From NCBI RefSeq assembly GCF_041549525.1, contig NZ_CP157456.1, forward strand, positions 3,658,001 to 3,722,000: a stretch of 64,000 nt of DNA, in the 5' to 3' direction. Positions 1 through 8,839 of this stretch are shown one piece after another. Within the stretch, counting starts at the first letter, position 1. Each line of letters opens with the position of its first letter. Both the position numbers and the translations under genes were made by a program. The DNA is from Paenarthrobacter aurescens (GTDB lineage: Bacteria > Actinomycetota > Actinomycetes > Actinomycetales > Micrococcaceae). The notes under the pieces are model-generated. The model had not been told where the DNA came from. It did no database searches and was given only the letters and a program-made list of their open reading frames with translations.

Positions 1-380
1 AGATGTTCGGCTATCCCGGGTTCATGCTCCGGGATGCCGACGAACTAATCGACGGACAATACGTCAACCACCCGCAGCTGCGTCCCATAGCCGACGCACT
101 GCTGGCCTGGTCCGCCGAAACTGAAGGCGTGGAGATTCAAATGCGAAAAGGCTACGTATCGCTCCACAGCCCTCGTCGGAAGTTCGCCCAAGTCACCCGG
201 GCCAACAACACCACCGTTGATGTGGTCCTCCGCCTGGATGCTCCAGCCGAAGGCAGACTTGAAGCAGTGAAGGTCCGTGAGGGAGACTTCTTCGACCGCC
301 GCGTGCGGCTGAGATCAATGGACGACGTCGACGACGAGCTGCTCGGGTACCTCGCCAAGGCGCTGGATCAGAACAGCTAG
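1..380 (+). CDS. DUF5655-like protein, C-terminal part (5' end outside window)
   Basis: About 125 residues can be read up to the TAG at 378-380. The stretch around residues 46-78 (basic QMRKGYVSLHSPRRKFAQV, then a beta-rich VDVVLRLD) resembles the C-terminal DUF5655 domain often joined to DUF4287 in actinobacteria. The family has no established activity; its fold is related to the DUF1801/YdhG group. An ATG lies at base 3, but nothing upstream is visible, so the true start is probably outside the window. The next gene begins 29 bases downstream on the same strand. Confidence 0.6.
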   Translation, partial: MFGYPGFMLRDADELIDGQYVNHPQLRPIADALLAWSAETEGVEIQMRKGYVSLHSPRRKFAQVTRANNTTVDVVLRLDAPAEGRLEAVKVREGDFFDRRVRLRSMDDVDDELLGYLAKALDQNS

Positions 381-409
381 ACTGCAAGCCACTCATTGGG
401 GGAGAGAAC

Positions 410-613
410 ATGGCAGAGAAAACAACAACCAAGAACCCGCCGAACCTGGGGTTCCTCGCGCTGCAAGAAGTTGCGTGGGCTTTGGGCCTGACGGCCATGG
501 TCATCAATGCAACAAGCCGCGGTGTGGACTGGATCTGGATTGGCCTTCTTGCCGGTTGGCAAGTGTCCATCATTTGGGGCTTCGTGAAGCTCCGCCGCGC
601 CAAAACGGCCTAG
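410..613 (+). CDS. Small two-helix membrane protein, hypothetical
   Basis: This 67-residue protein has two hydrophobic segments, about residues 13-34 and 41-60, joined by a short polar loop and ended by a basic tail (KLRRAKTA). That suggests an integral membrane hairpin. A GGGGGAGA Shine-Dalgarno-like stretch lies 7-14 bases before the ATG. It follows the DUF5655-type gene by 29 bases and may be co-transcribed with it. No family is recognised and no function is proposed. Confidence 0.6.
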   Translation: MAEKTTTKNPPNLGFLALQEVAWALGLTAMVINATSRGVDWIWIGLLAGWQVSIIWGFVKLRRAKTA

Positions 614-636
614 CCGAGCCCGCCGGGGGTGCCCAG

Positions 637-696
637 ATCGCCGGAACGCGTCCAGATCGCTGGAGTTATCCGGCGATCCTGCAGCGTTCCGGCGAT
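637..696. terminator. Palindromic hairpin between convergent genes
   Basis: Perfect 13-bp arms ATCGCCGGAACGC (637-649) and GCGTTCCGGCGAT (684-696) enclose a second, smaller hairpin (GATCGCTGG / CCGGCGATC, imperfect). It lies between the end of the small membrane protein gene and the end of the convergent DMP19 gene, so it could serve as a bidirectional terminator. There is no T-tract, and a REP-like element is equally possible. Confidence 0.5.
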
Positions 697-713
697 CCCG
701 GCGGTGAGAAGGC

Positions 714-1562
714 TTACGCGTCGGCGAATTCCTCGGACTCTTCGAACTCGACGGCCGCGATGATTTCCTTGGTCTCCGGGTGGATCATGAAGGCCTCGTC
801 GTCGTCCTCGATCATGAGGTAGTCGCCGTGGTCGGTGGAGAAGTGCCAGGCGAGGGTCTTGACGCCGTCGTGCTCGTAGTTGGGGTCGCCCATGGTGATC
901 TTTTCGAGGGCGTAGCCGGCCACGTCGCAGAGTTCGCGGATGATGACCTCGAACTCGGGGGCGTTGGCGAGGGCTTCTTCGTCGGCTTCGGCCTGACGCT
1001 CGGCCAGGTCAGGGATCTGGGCGACGCGCTGGGCGATGTGCTCTTCGATTTCTTCGTCGGAGAGAACCAGCAGGGCGGACTGATCGCGCAGGTATGCGGC
1101 GCTGAGTTCGATGATGTCCTCTTCTTCCAGCAGCGCTTCAAACTCGCCGTCGAGCTCGTCCAGGGCGACCACGGAAGCTGGCGGAGTTTCGGACTCGTCC
1201 AGTTCGCCGTCGAGGTAGGCCTCGGCTTCGTCGCCGCTCAACGTATCAAAGGCAGCTGCGGTGCGGTTGAACAGATCAAGGTGGCGGACGGCGCCCATTC
1301 CCTCAAGCCCTGCCCGCACGAAAGCGTCCACTTCTTCACGCTCCGGCGCGGTGAAGACGTACTGGGCGAAGCCGCCTGACAAAGCCTGGGTGAGGTAGAA
1401 ATCCACGAAGTAGCTGTTGAGCGCTGCGGTGGCGATTTCGTCGCTGTTGAGGAGCTCTTGGTACATGTGGTTCACCACGTTGACATTGGAATCCACCACA
1501 TCCGCGTTGCCGGCTTCGAAGCTGGTCTTGTTCAGGACAACGGCGTACTCGTTGGTAGTCAT
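714..1562 (-). CDS. DMP19/DUF4375 family acidic protein
   Basis: This 282-residue protein is very rich in Glu and Asp. The N-terminal 70 residues contain NSYFVDFYLTQALSGGFAQY, the helical GGF/Y-type signature of DMP19 (DUF4375) proteins. DMP19 family proteins are described as DNA mimics in Neisseria, and the strong negative charge here fits that description, but a regulatory role in this organism is only inferred. The remainder, roughly residues 100-282, is an acidic extension that I do not recognise. A GAGGA Shine-Dalgarno lies 7 bases before the ATG. It is convergent with the upstream small gene and divergent from the SNF2 helicase gene (165-base gap). Confidence 0.6.
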   Translation of the reverse strand: MTTNEYAVVLNKTSFEAGNADVVDSNVNVVNHMYQELLNSDEIATAALNSYFVDFYLTQALSGGFAQYVFTAPEREEVDAFVRAGLEGMGAVRHLDLFNRTAAAFDTLSGDEAEAYLDGELDESETPPASVVALDELDGEFEALLEEEDIIELSAAYLRDQSALLVLSDEEIEEHIAQRVAQIPDLAERQAEADEEALANAPEFEVIIRELCDVAGYALEKITMGDPNYEHDGVKTLAWHFSTDHGDYLMIEDDDEAFMIHPETKEIIAAVEFEESEEFADA

Positions 1563-1727
1563 GGGAAATCCTCACTGCTGAAAGCTGATGGTGCTCCGGA
1601 CCCTTTCAACGTACGCGCGGGAGCGGCGCAGCAATCGAGGATGAGGTTAACGGAGGGCGAAGTTTGGGAGCCGTTTTCTGCTGACTAAGATTGAACAGAT
1701 ATCCTCCTGCCGAAAGTAGCCCTGCGC

Positions 1728-4700
1728 ATGCCGTCCCACACAGACGAAAACTGGGAACTGGCCATTCAGACTCCTGCCATCACGGACCGCTCGCTCGCGG
1801 CCGGACTGGCTTATGCCATGGGCAGCCGCGTGAACGGGATTTCTTTCGACGCGGCCACGGGCCTCCTGATGGGCAAGGTTCGCGGCACCGGTCCGCAGCC
1901 GTATTCGACGTCGGCAAAACTGGTTCGCAAGCCCAGCGGCTGGAGCTGCACTGTGGGTATTTGCAGCTGCCCGGTCCGTAAGGACTGCAAGCATGTGGCC
2001 GCGCTGCTCTTCACGGCGGAGGACCACCCCACTATCCGCGCCCAGCTCCTCTCCCAAGCCCCTGGGATCCAGACCTCACGCGCAGGTTCGGGGCAACAGG
2101 GCAGTGCCGCCCGTCCTGCCTGGGAACAAGCCCTCAACAGGCTGATCACCAAGCCCGGCACGGCTCCCAGTGCTGCGGGCATCCAGTTGGCGCTTCAGTT
2201 CGAGATTGAGGAGCCGGCGGCCCACTTCTCCTACACAGGCCGACGCGATCCCATGCGCAGTGTCCGCCAGCTCAAAGCGCGCCCGGTCATGATGGGTGCC
2301 AAGGGTAAATGGATCCGCGGCGACGTCTCCTGGAACAACCTCAGCTACGTCAGCTTCCGGCGTGAATTCAACGAGGTCCACGTCGAATGGCTTCAGACTT
2401 TCCTGGCTGCCCACGGTTCAAGCAACGGCCGGCAGCAACCCTCCGGAGCCATGTGGCTGAGCCTGAACGATTTCGCGGCCAAGAACCTCTGGACCCTCCT
2501 CGCCGAGGCCACCAAAGCCGGCATCCCGCTCATTCATTCCGCTGGTAGCGAGCCTGTCCGCGTCGAGACGCAACCCGCCGTCGTCGGACTCAGTTTGGCG
2601 CGCCTGGCCACCGATCCGGACACCGCAAAGCATGAAGCGCCCGACGGCGGCCTGCAGCTCGCGCCGTCAGTCACCCTGGGTGGGGAAGCCGTGGATCCCG
2701 GATCCGTGGGTTTTCTGGGCAAGCCGGCCAACGGAATTTTCTTCACGCACTCCGGAGAAACCCTGCCGGGCGTGCCCCAGCAGAAGAACCTCATCACCCT
2801 CGCCCCTATGGAAGGGGGCATCAGTGATGAGTTGCTGGAGTTCGTCATGGATGGCGACACACTTCAGATCCCGGCCGAGGATGAGAGCCGGTTCCTGACC
2901 TCGTTCTACCCGAAGCTGCGGCAATCCACGCCCGTGCAGGCCGCGGATGAATCGGTGGAGCTGCCCACGCTGGCTGTGCCCACCCTGTCCCTGCTGGCCA
3001 ACTACGGCACGGACCACAAGGTCCGGCTGCACTGGGAATGGCACTACAAATCGGGCACCCTTGTCACCGCCCAGCCCTTGTGGAGGCACCCGGACGATCG
3101 CGGCTACCGCGATGACCTTGAAGAAGCCCGGATTCTGGAGTCGCTGGGGAGGCCGTGGGACGTGGTGCCCGCGCTCGCCGAATCGGCGACAGGCGGCTGG
3201 GGTGCGCCCCGCATCGCTGCCACCGCGGAGCTCAGTGGCCTGGATACATTGGCGTTCACCGAAGAGGTGCTGCCAGCACTCAAGGACCTGCCCGACGTGG
3301 TGGTGGAAACCTCCGGCGACATCGCCGACTACCGTGAGGCCGCCGAAGCGCCCGTGGTGTCCATCTCCACCAAGGAAACGGCAAGCGGCGACTGGTTCGA
3401 CCTCGGCATCGTGATCACCCTCGAAGGCGAACCTGTTTCCTTCGCCGCCGTGTTCTCCGCGCTCGCCGCCGGGATGAGCCGCATGCTGCTGCCCAGCGGC
3501 GCCTACTTCTCACTGGATCTTCCCGAGTTGCACCAACTCCGGGCGCTGATTGACGAAGCCCGGTCCTTGCAGGACAACCCGGACAACAAGGACGGCACAC
3601 TGCAGATCAGCCGCTTCCAGGCCGGTCTCTGGGACGAGCTCGCCCAGCTGGGGATCGTGGACGAACAGGCCGCCGCGTGGCGCGAGGCCGTTGGTGGACT
3701 GCTCGACGACGGCGTGACCGGGCTTCCGCTCCCAGCGGGACTTAACGCTGAGCTGCGTCCGTACCAGCTTGAGGGTTTCAACTGGCTCAGCTTCCTGTAC
3801 AAGCACAGCCTCGGGGGTGTGCTGGCTGACGACATGGGCTTGGGTAAGACCGTGCAGGCCATCGCGCTAATCTGTGCGGCCAAGGACCTGGCTGCGGAAA
3901 CGGCTGCGGCCGCTCAGGGTGATTCTTCCGAGGTGACCCCGCGGGCACCATTCCTTGTAGTGGCCCCCACCAGTGTGGTGAGCAACTGGGCAGCTGAAGC
4001 GCAGCGTTTTGCCCCGGGACTGGTGGTGCGGACCGTCGGTGAAACCTTCGCCAAGAGCGGCCTGTCCCCTGCCGAAGCGTTGGCGGGTGCCGACGTCGTT
4101 ATTACCTCCTATGCCCTCTTCCGCATTGACTACGATGCCTACGCGTCCTTCCAATGGGCGGGGCTGATGCTCGATGAGGCGCAGTTCGTGAAGAATCACC
4201 AGTCCAAGGCCTACCAATGCGCTCGCAAGCTGCCGGCGCGGTTCAAGCTGGCGATCACGGGCACGCCTCTGGAGAACAACCTCATGGAGTTCTGGGCGCT
4301 GACCTCCATTGTGGCGCCGGGACTGTTCCCGAGCCCCAAACGGTTCGCGGAGAACTACCAAAAGCCGGTGGAAAAGAACGGCGATTCCGCACAGCTGGGC
4401 AAGCTCCGGCGTCGTGTGCGTCCGCTCATGATGCGCCGCACCAAAGAGCAAGTCATCAAGGACCTGCCGCCCAAGCAGGAACAGATCCTTGAAGTGGTGC
4501 TGAACCCGCGGCACCAGAAGGTTTACCAGACGCATCTGCAGCGCGAACGGCAGAAGATCCTGGGCTTGATCGATGATGTGAACAAGAACCGGTTCACCAT
4601 CTTCCAATCGCTGACGTTGCTACGGCAGCTGAGCTTGGATGCGTCGTTGGTGGATTCGTCGCTATCCGGAGTGCGGTCTTCCAAGCTGGACGTGCTGTTC

Positions 4701-5183
4701 GAACAACTGGAGGACCTCATTTCCGAGGGACACCGGGCACTGATTTTCAGCCAGTTCACCGGGTTCCTGGGCAAGGTTCGCGAGCGTTTGGATGCCGAAG
4801 GCGTGGAATATTGCTACCTCGATGGCAGCACCCGCAACCGCGGCGACGTCGTCAGTGAATTCAAGAACGGTGCCGCTCCGGTGTTCCTGATTTCGCTGAA
4901 GGCCGGTGGGTTCGGACTCAACCTGACCGAGGCAGATTACGTGTTCCTGCTGGATCCCTGGTGGAACCCGGCGTCCGAAGCCCAGGCCGTGGACCGCACC
5001 CACCGTATTGGGCAGGCCAGGAACGTGATGGTCTACCGGCTGGTGGCCAAGGACACCATCGAAGAGAAGGTCATGGCGTTGAAGACCAAGAAATCACAGC
5101 TGTTCGCGGACGTGATGGAAGGCGATGCCCTGGCCGGTGGCTCGTTGACGGCGGACGACCTGGCGGCGCTGTTCGCGGAGTAG
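1728..5183 (+). CDS. SWIM zinc-finger SNF2 family helicase
   Basis: This 1151-residue cytoplasmic ATPase belongs to the SNF2 branch of superfamily 2. An N-terminal SWIM zinc motif (CxC...CxH) is visible at C79, C81, C87 and H89. The ATPase core begins near residue 665, with Walker A in DDMGLGKT (Lys about 707), a DEAQ Walker B box, TGTPLENN, and C-terminal motifs GGFGLNLTEADYV and QAVDRTHRIGQ. Bacterial proteins of this RapA/HepA-like type remodel protein-nucleic acid complexes; the exact substrate is unknown. The roughly 500 residues between SWIM and the ATPase core are not recognised. The gene stands alone. The start is the first ATG in frame, with only a weak ribosome site, so it could lie a little further on. 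Confidence 0.9.
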   Translation: MPSHTDENWELAIQTPAITDRSLAAGLAYAMGSRVNGISFDAATGLLMGKVRGTGPQPYSTSAKLVRKPSGWSCTVGICSCPVRKDCKHVAALLFTAEDHPTIRAQLLSQAPGIQTSRAGSGQQGSAARPAWEQALNRLITKPGTAPSAAGIQLALQFEIEEPAAHFSYTGRRDPMRSVRQLKARPVMMGAKGKWIRGDVSWNNLSYVSFRREFNEVHVEWLQTFLAAHGSSNGRQQPSGAMWLSLNDFAAKNLWTLLAEATKAGIPLIHSAGSEPVRVETQPAVVGLSLARLATDPDTAKHEAPDGGLQLAPSVTLGGEAVDPGSVGFLGKPANGIFFTHSGETLPGVPQQKNLITLAPMEGGISDELLEFVMDGDTLQIPAEDESRFLTSFYPKLRQSTPVQAADESVELPTLAVPTLSLLANYGTDHKVRLHWEWHYKSGTLVTAQPLWRHPDDRGYRDDLEEARILESLGRPWDVVPALAESATGGWGAPRIAATAELSGLDTLAFTEEVLPALKDLPDVVVETSGDIADYREAAEAPVVSISTKETASGDWFDLGIVITLEGEPVSFAAVFSALAAGMSRMLLPSGAYFSLDLPELHQLRALIDEARSLQDNPDNKDGTLQISRFQAGLWDELAQLGIVDEQAAAWREAVGGLLDDGVTGLPLPAGLNAELRPYQLEGFNWLSFLYKHSLGGVLADDMGLGKTVQAIALICAAKDLAAETAAAAQGDSSEVTPRAPFLVVAPTSVVSNWAAEAQRFAPGLVVRTVGETFAKSGLSPAEALAGADVVITSYALFRIDYDAYASFQWAGLMLDEAQFVKNHQSKAYQCARKLPARFKLAITGTPLENNLMEFWALTSIVAPGLFPSPKRFAENYQKPVEKNGDSAQLGKLRRRVRPLMMRRTKEQVIKDLPPKQEQILEVVLNPRHQKVYQTHLQRERQKILGLIDDVNKNRFTIFQSLTLLRQLSLDASLVDSSLSGVRSSKLDVLFEQLEDLISEGHRALIFSQFTGFLGKVRERLDAEGVEYCYLDGSTRNRGDVVSEFKNGAAPVFLISLKAGGFGLNLTEADYVFLLDPWWNPASEAQAVDRTHRIGQARNVMVYRLVAKDTIEEKVMALKTKKSQLFADVMEGDALAGGSLTADDLAALFAE

Positions 5184-5206
5184 CTCGACCAACAGCGCCG
5201 CGAGGT

Positions 5207-5947
5207 TCAGATGGCTCGTGAGGAAGCGGACTGAATGACCTTGGCGAGGTCGCCGGGCCGGCTCCACATAGGCCAATGCCCCGTCGGGAGGTCAATGACC
5301 TCGAGATGCTCGATGTTCGCGACTTCGGCAAACATGGCATGGCCTGCATGGGCCAACTCCAGCAACTGCGTGCCAGGGATCGAGCAGCACACCAGGGTGG
5401 TGCGGACCTTGCGGCGGGCATCGTTTGTCAGCTCGACCGGCTGGCGAAGCACGGGTCCGGGTTCAGGGACTGCACGGGCGCGAAAACGCTCGAGGACCTC
5501 TGCGCTCAGGCCTTCGAGGCTGGCCTGCTGTGCGAGGACATCAAGGGACGGCAGCGGAAGCTCCTCCACCCCTTCGGGAAGATCCGGGGCGAAGACGCTC
5601 CCTGCGGCCACGGGGCCGGAGTCCACCCACACCACCTGATCAACAAGCTCAGGATGTCGGTCAAGAACAAGGCTGACGGGGGCGTTCGCCCCACTGTGGG
5701 CGACGATAGTCGCAGGCTGCTCGTCGGAAACGCCGTGTCGGGCAAAGATGTCCAGGACCGCTGCAGCTTGATCGTCGAGGGTCTTAGTCGCCCGTTCAGG
5801 ATCATCCCTATCCAGACCAGGGAGCGTCACTGCGACTGCACGGGAGTGGTCGGTTTCCAGGTGTTCAAGGACTTCATCCCACGCCCACGCGCCCAGCCAG
5901 TGGCCGGCGATGAGGATGATGGGCTGACTGCTCGTAGTAGTTGTCAT
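5207..5947 (-). CDS. Alpha/beta hydrolase
   Basis: This 246-residue protein has the alpha/beta-hydrolase fold. It shows an oxyanion-loop GHWLGAW near residue 15, a nucleophile elbow IVAHSGAN with Ser at about 85 (AHSGA instead of GxSxG) and a C-terminal catalytic His in PTGHWPMW at about 224. It resembles plant-type esterase/salicylate-esterase relatives (MenH/MES-like), but the substrate cannot be inferred. It ends 23 bases from the convergent helicase gene. It is divergent from a WYL-type regulator across only 73 bases, so that regulator probably controls it. Confidence 0.8.
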   Translation of the reverse strand: MTTTTSSQPIILIAGHWLGAWAWDEVLEHLETDHSRAVAVTLPGLDRDDPERATKTLDDQAAAVLDIFARHGVSDEQPATIVAHSGANAPVSLVLDRHPELVDQVVWVDSGPVAAGSVFAPDLPEGVEELPLPSLDVLAQQASLEGLSAEVLERFRARAVPEPGPVLRQPVELTNDARRKVRTTLVCCSIPGTQLLELAHAGHAMFAEVANIEHLEVIDLPTGHWPMWSRPGDLAKVIQSASSRAI

Positions 5948-6020
5948 TTCCCTACTCTCGTAGCTCTTACGGGCAGGTGTATGTCACTATTTATGTCATG
6001 AATTTTGTGGGCCCTGAACG

Positions 6021-6719
6021 GTGAAGCGAGCAGAACGACTTCTTGCCCTCTCCGAGATGCTGCGTCGTCACGGATCCCGGGGGTGCTCCGCCGATCGGCT
6101 GGCCCGAGAGTTCAGCGTTTCCGTGCGCACCATCAAGAGGGATCTCGCTGCGCTCGAAAGCAGCGGTGCGCCCCTTTGGTCGCGCCCGGGACCTGGTGGC
6201 GGCTATGGATTGGCCGCCAGCGCTACCCTGCCGCCTGTCAGCCTGTCCCCAGCGCAGGCCGTAGCGCTCATGGCAGCCGTGTCCGCTGCACCTGATGCCC
6301 CCTATGCCGATCTGGCAGCAGCCGGGATCCGGAAGATCGTGGATGTCCTCGATCCCAGGACCCGGACCAGAGCCGAGGAATTGGCTGGCCGCGTCTGGGT
6401 CAATACGGCTCCACCCTCATCGCGGACCATCAGATCGGCCCTGGAAGAGGCGATGTCCGAGCAGCGGGTAGTGCGTATCCGCTACACATCGGGAGATGGG
6501 AACACGAGCACCCGCGACGTCGAGCCCGTGCTGTTCGCCTCAACAAACGGCCAGTGGTATTTGGTGGGATGGTGCCGACTACGCGACGCCATCCGATGGT
6601 TCATCGTGTCGCGCATCGAACGAGCCACCGTAACCAAGGCGGCTTGCTGCGGCCATACCATCCACGAGGTAGGAGAGCCCCCGGCGAACGCCAGACCTGT
6701 TCATGGTGGGGGCCTGTGA
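6021..6719 (+). CDS. YafY-type HTH/WYL transcriptional regulator
   Basis: This 232-residue protein has an N-terminal winged HTH of the HTH_11 type (residues 1-60, including SADRLAREFSVSVRTIKRDL and a GGGYGL wing). A WYL-like ligand domain follows (about residues 135-205; VRIRYTSGDGN, RDVEPVLFASTNGQWYLVGW). WYL regulators sense small ligands or nucleic acids. It is shorter than the usual 310-330 residues because the C-terminal extension domain is absent. The start is GTG at 6021; upstream bases give only a weak ribosome site. It is divergent from the alpha/beta hydrolase, its likely target. Confidence 0.8.
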   Translation: MKRAERLLALSEMLRRHGSRGCSADRLAREFSVSVRTIKRDLAALESSGAPLWSRPGPGGGYGLAASATLPPVSLSPAQAVALMAAVSAAPDAPYADLAAAGIRKIVDVLDPRTRTRAEELAGRVWVNTAPPSSRTIRSALEEAMSEQRVVRIRYTSGDGNTSTRDVEPVLFASTNGQWYLVGWCRLRDAIRWFIVSRIERATVTKAACCGHTIHEVGEPPANARPVHGGGL

Positions 6720-6786
6720 GCCGCTCAATCACAATCTCAGGCGCAAGCCCTCTCACTGGCTCAAGCACTCTCCCTGGTCGGCGCAG

Positions 6787-7962
6787 TTAGTCGTCCAGCC
6801 GCACACCCCTCAGCAGCAACATGGTTCCGCCCACGGCAACTGCGGAGGCCAGGAACACGCCCGCCGCGCCCAGGCCCACCGCCACTACGCCAATTGCACT
6901 GGGCAGGACCACTTGCCCCACCCTGTTTCCCGCCAACCTTAAGGCCAGTGCACGCCCGCGTTGGCCTTCGGGGGCTTGGGCCGAGAGCCAGGACATGGTG
7001 AGCGGCTGACCGATTCCCAGGCCCAAACCGAGGAACGCCATCACCACGAAGAGCAACCACTCGGGCATCGGAATAGCAGCCACACCTAGCGCCACGGTGG
7101 AGATGGCAAGGCTCAGGATCAACAGCCTCATGCGCCCCAGCCTGCGGGATACGGTGCCGAGGCCCAGCCTGGACACCATGGAAAACACCGCGCGGACGGT
7201 CAGCATGAGACCCACGGTTGCTGCGGTCAGGCCCCGCTCCGCCCCGAGCGCCGGCAGGTACACCACGGTCAGGTCCACCACGGCCAGGACGGTGGCGCTG
7301 GTGGCCAACGCCCGGGCCACGCCGGGGGTCCTCAGCAGCGCCAGCGAACCACCCTTGGCGGCTTCGCCCTTCACTGCGCGTTTCCGTCGGCTGGCCTTTG
7401 CGGACATCAGGAACGTGGTCAGGAACATCACCAGGCTCATGGCGGTGGCGAGCAGGAAGATCGCCTGCGTATTCGGACGAATGGAAGCGCCGCCCACCAC
7501 TGAAATAGCCAACGGTCCGAGGGCTTGGCCCAGCGACGCAGCAAAAGTCAGGTACCCGAAAGCGGAGTCCAACTTCGACGACGCCGCGTTGTTGGCCACC
7601 ACCGCTTGCTGCCCCACCACACACGCCAACTGCCCGGCGCCCAGAAGCGCCGTTCCGGCCACCAGAGCCGGGACTGACGTCCCCCAGAACAGCAGAAAAG
7701 CGGAACAACCCAGTACGACGGCGGCCCCGATCGCCATGAGCCTGCGCTCACCCAGGCGGTCCACCAGTCCGCCGATGGGCAGGGCAAGCAAAAGGGGAAA
7801 CACTGCGTAGCTGGCGGCGAGAAGACCCAGCGCGAACCCGGGGACGTCCAATTCAAGTGCGCGGTAGGTGGTGGCTGGCCGGACCAGGAACGTGACAGCT
7901 TGGATGAGGGTCGAGTGGACAAGGAGTGCTGTGGCCGAACGCCGTCCGAGTTCGCCGATCAT
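6787..7962 (-). CDS. MFS transporter
   Basis: This 391-residue protein has about twelve hydrophobic segments and the MFS signature loop GGLVDRLGERRL near residue 65. It looks like a drug/metabolite efflux or sugar-efflux type, with no substrate marker. Its ATG overlaps the stop of the upstream GntR regulator by four bases (ATGA), so the pair is translationally coupled and the regulator probably responds to the transported compound. Its end lies 67 bases from the end of the convergent WYL regulator gene. Confidence 0.85.
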   Translation of the reverse strand: MIGELGRRSATALLVHSTLIQAVTFLVRPATTYRALELDVPGFALGLLAASYAVFPLLLALPIGGLVDRLGERRLMAIGAAVVLGCSAFLLFWGTSVPALVAGTALLGAGQLACVVGQQAVVANNAASSKLDSAFGYLTFAASLGQALGPLAISVVGGASIRPNTQAIFLLATAMSLVMFLTTFLMSAKASRRKRAVKGEAAKGGSLALLRTPGVARALATSATVLAVVDLTVVYLPALGAERGLTAATVGLMLTVRAVFSMVSRLGLGTVSRRLGRMRLLILSLAISTVALGVAAIPMPEWLLFVVMAFLGLGLGIGQPLTMSWLSAQAPEGQRGRALALRLAGNRVGQVVLPSAIGVVAVGLGAAGVFLASAVAVGGTMLLLRGVRLDD

Positions 7963-8621
7963 TCGACCGCGAGGCCGGACGCCGAGATCACGCGCAGGGT
8001 CTCGTCCCGGGCACCGATCACATGGTCGAAGGCGACCTTGGCTGCCTTCTCCTCATCCTTGGAAGCGATGGCCTCGACCAAAAGCCGATGGTTGGCGAGC
8101 GCTTCATCGCGACGTTCGGGGGCGTTGTTAGTGAAGTAGCGGTAGCGCTCCACTTGGCTGGCGATTTGCCCGTGGAAGCGTTGAGCCCAGGAGTTTCCTG
8201 CGATTCTGGCGATGGCTGCGTGCAGGGCAACCCCGTATTTCATGGCTTCATCAGCGAACTCCACCATGGCAGCGTTGCGGGCCAGGATTCCGCGGAGTTC
8301 TTCAAGGTCGGCAGCGGTGGCGTTGGCGCAGGCCTCCCGGGCCATCAGGGATTCCAAGGCGGCGCGGACGTCATACAGCTCGGAGATCACTTTCTCGTCC
8401 AATTCCGGAACCAGGACTCCGCCGGTGGGCAGTTGTTCGAGAAGGCTCTCGGAGATGAGACGGCGGATGGCTTCCCGGAGGGGTGTGCGGCTGACCTGCA
8501 GGGCCGTGGCCATGGCGGGTTCGTAGATGCGCTCGCCGGGTTTCAGATCGAGGCTGAGGATCCGGCGCTTCAGCTCTCCGTAGACGAGGTGGGCCCCCGT
8601 GTTGCGTGGTTCTTCTGCCAT
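7959..8621 (-). CDS. GntR family regulator, FadR/FCD subfamily
   Basis: About 220 residues. An N-terminal winged HTH contains VYGELKRRILSLDLKPGERI and VSRTPLREAIRRLISE. An FCD-type all-helical ligand domain follows, with metal-binding-type His residues in LHAAIARIAGN and ANHRLLVEAI. I chose the ATG at 8621 (MAEEPRN). An ATG at 8657 would start inside a perfect TGTATA-N4-TATACA palindrome that looks like its own operator. A GAAAG ribosome site precedes the chosen start. It is the first gene of a two-gene operon with the MFS transporter and is divergent from the secreted GH30 gene. Confidence 0.85.
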   Translation of the reverse strand: MAEEPRNTGAHLVYGELKRRILSLDLKPGERIYEPAMATALQVSRTPLREAIRRLISESLLEQLPTGGVLVPELDEKVISELYDVRAALESLMAREACANATAADLEELRGILARNAAMVEFADEAMKYGVALHAAIARIAGNSWAQRFHGQIASQVERYRYFTNNAPERRDEALANHRLLVEAIASKDEEKAAKVAFDHVIGARDETLRVISASGLAVE

Positions 8622-8648
8622 ACCGTGCTGCTTTCGCGAAAGTGTACT

Positions 8649-8664
8649 TGTATACATCTATACA
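8649..8664. promoter_or_regulatory. Candidate GntR operator, TGTATA-N4-TATACA
   Basis: A perfect palindrome with 6-bp arms and a 4-base centre lies 27 bases upstream of the chosen start of the FadR-type GntR gene, in the divergent space shared with the GH30 gene. FadR/FCD regulators commonly bind such TGTATACA-like palindromes near their own promoters. A second half-match (GTGTACTTGTATAC) overlaps it on the left. Autoregulation is inferred. Confidence 0.6.
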
Positions 8665-8839
8665 GCTAAGTCGAGAGGAAAGGCAAAGTCAGTACAGCTA
8701 TGACCACTTCTGACTGACCCGGATCGAGCCTGTTCGAGTCCCTTGTTGCTGTCCCGGACGCCTCGTAGGGTCGCTTGTGCCTGGCCTTTCCCGAAGCCGG
8801 ACACAGCACCCACAACAACCCCGACGATGAGGTTCACCC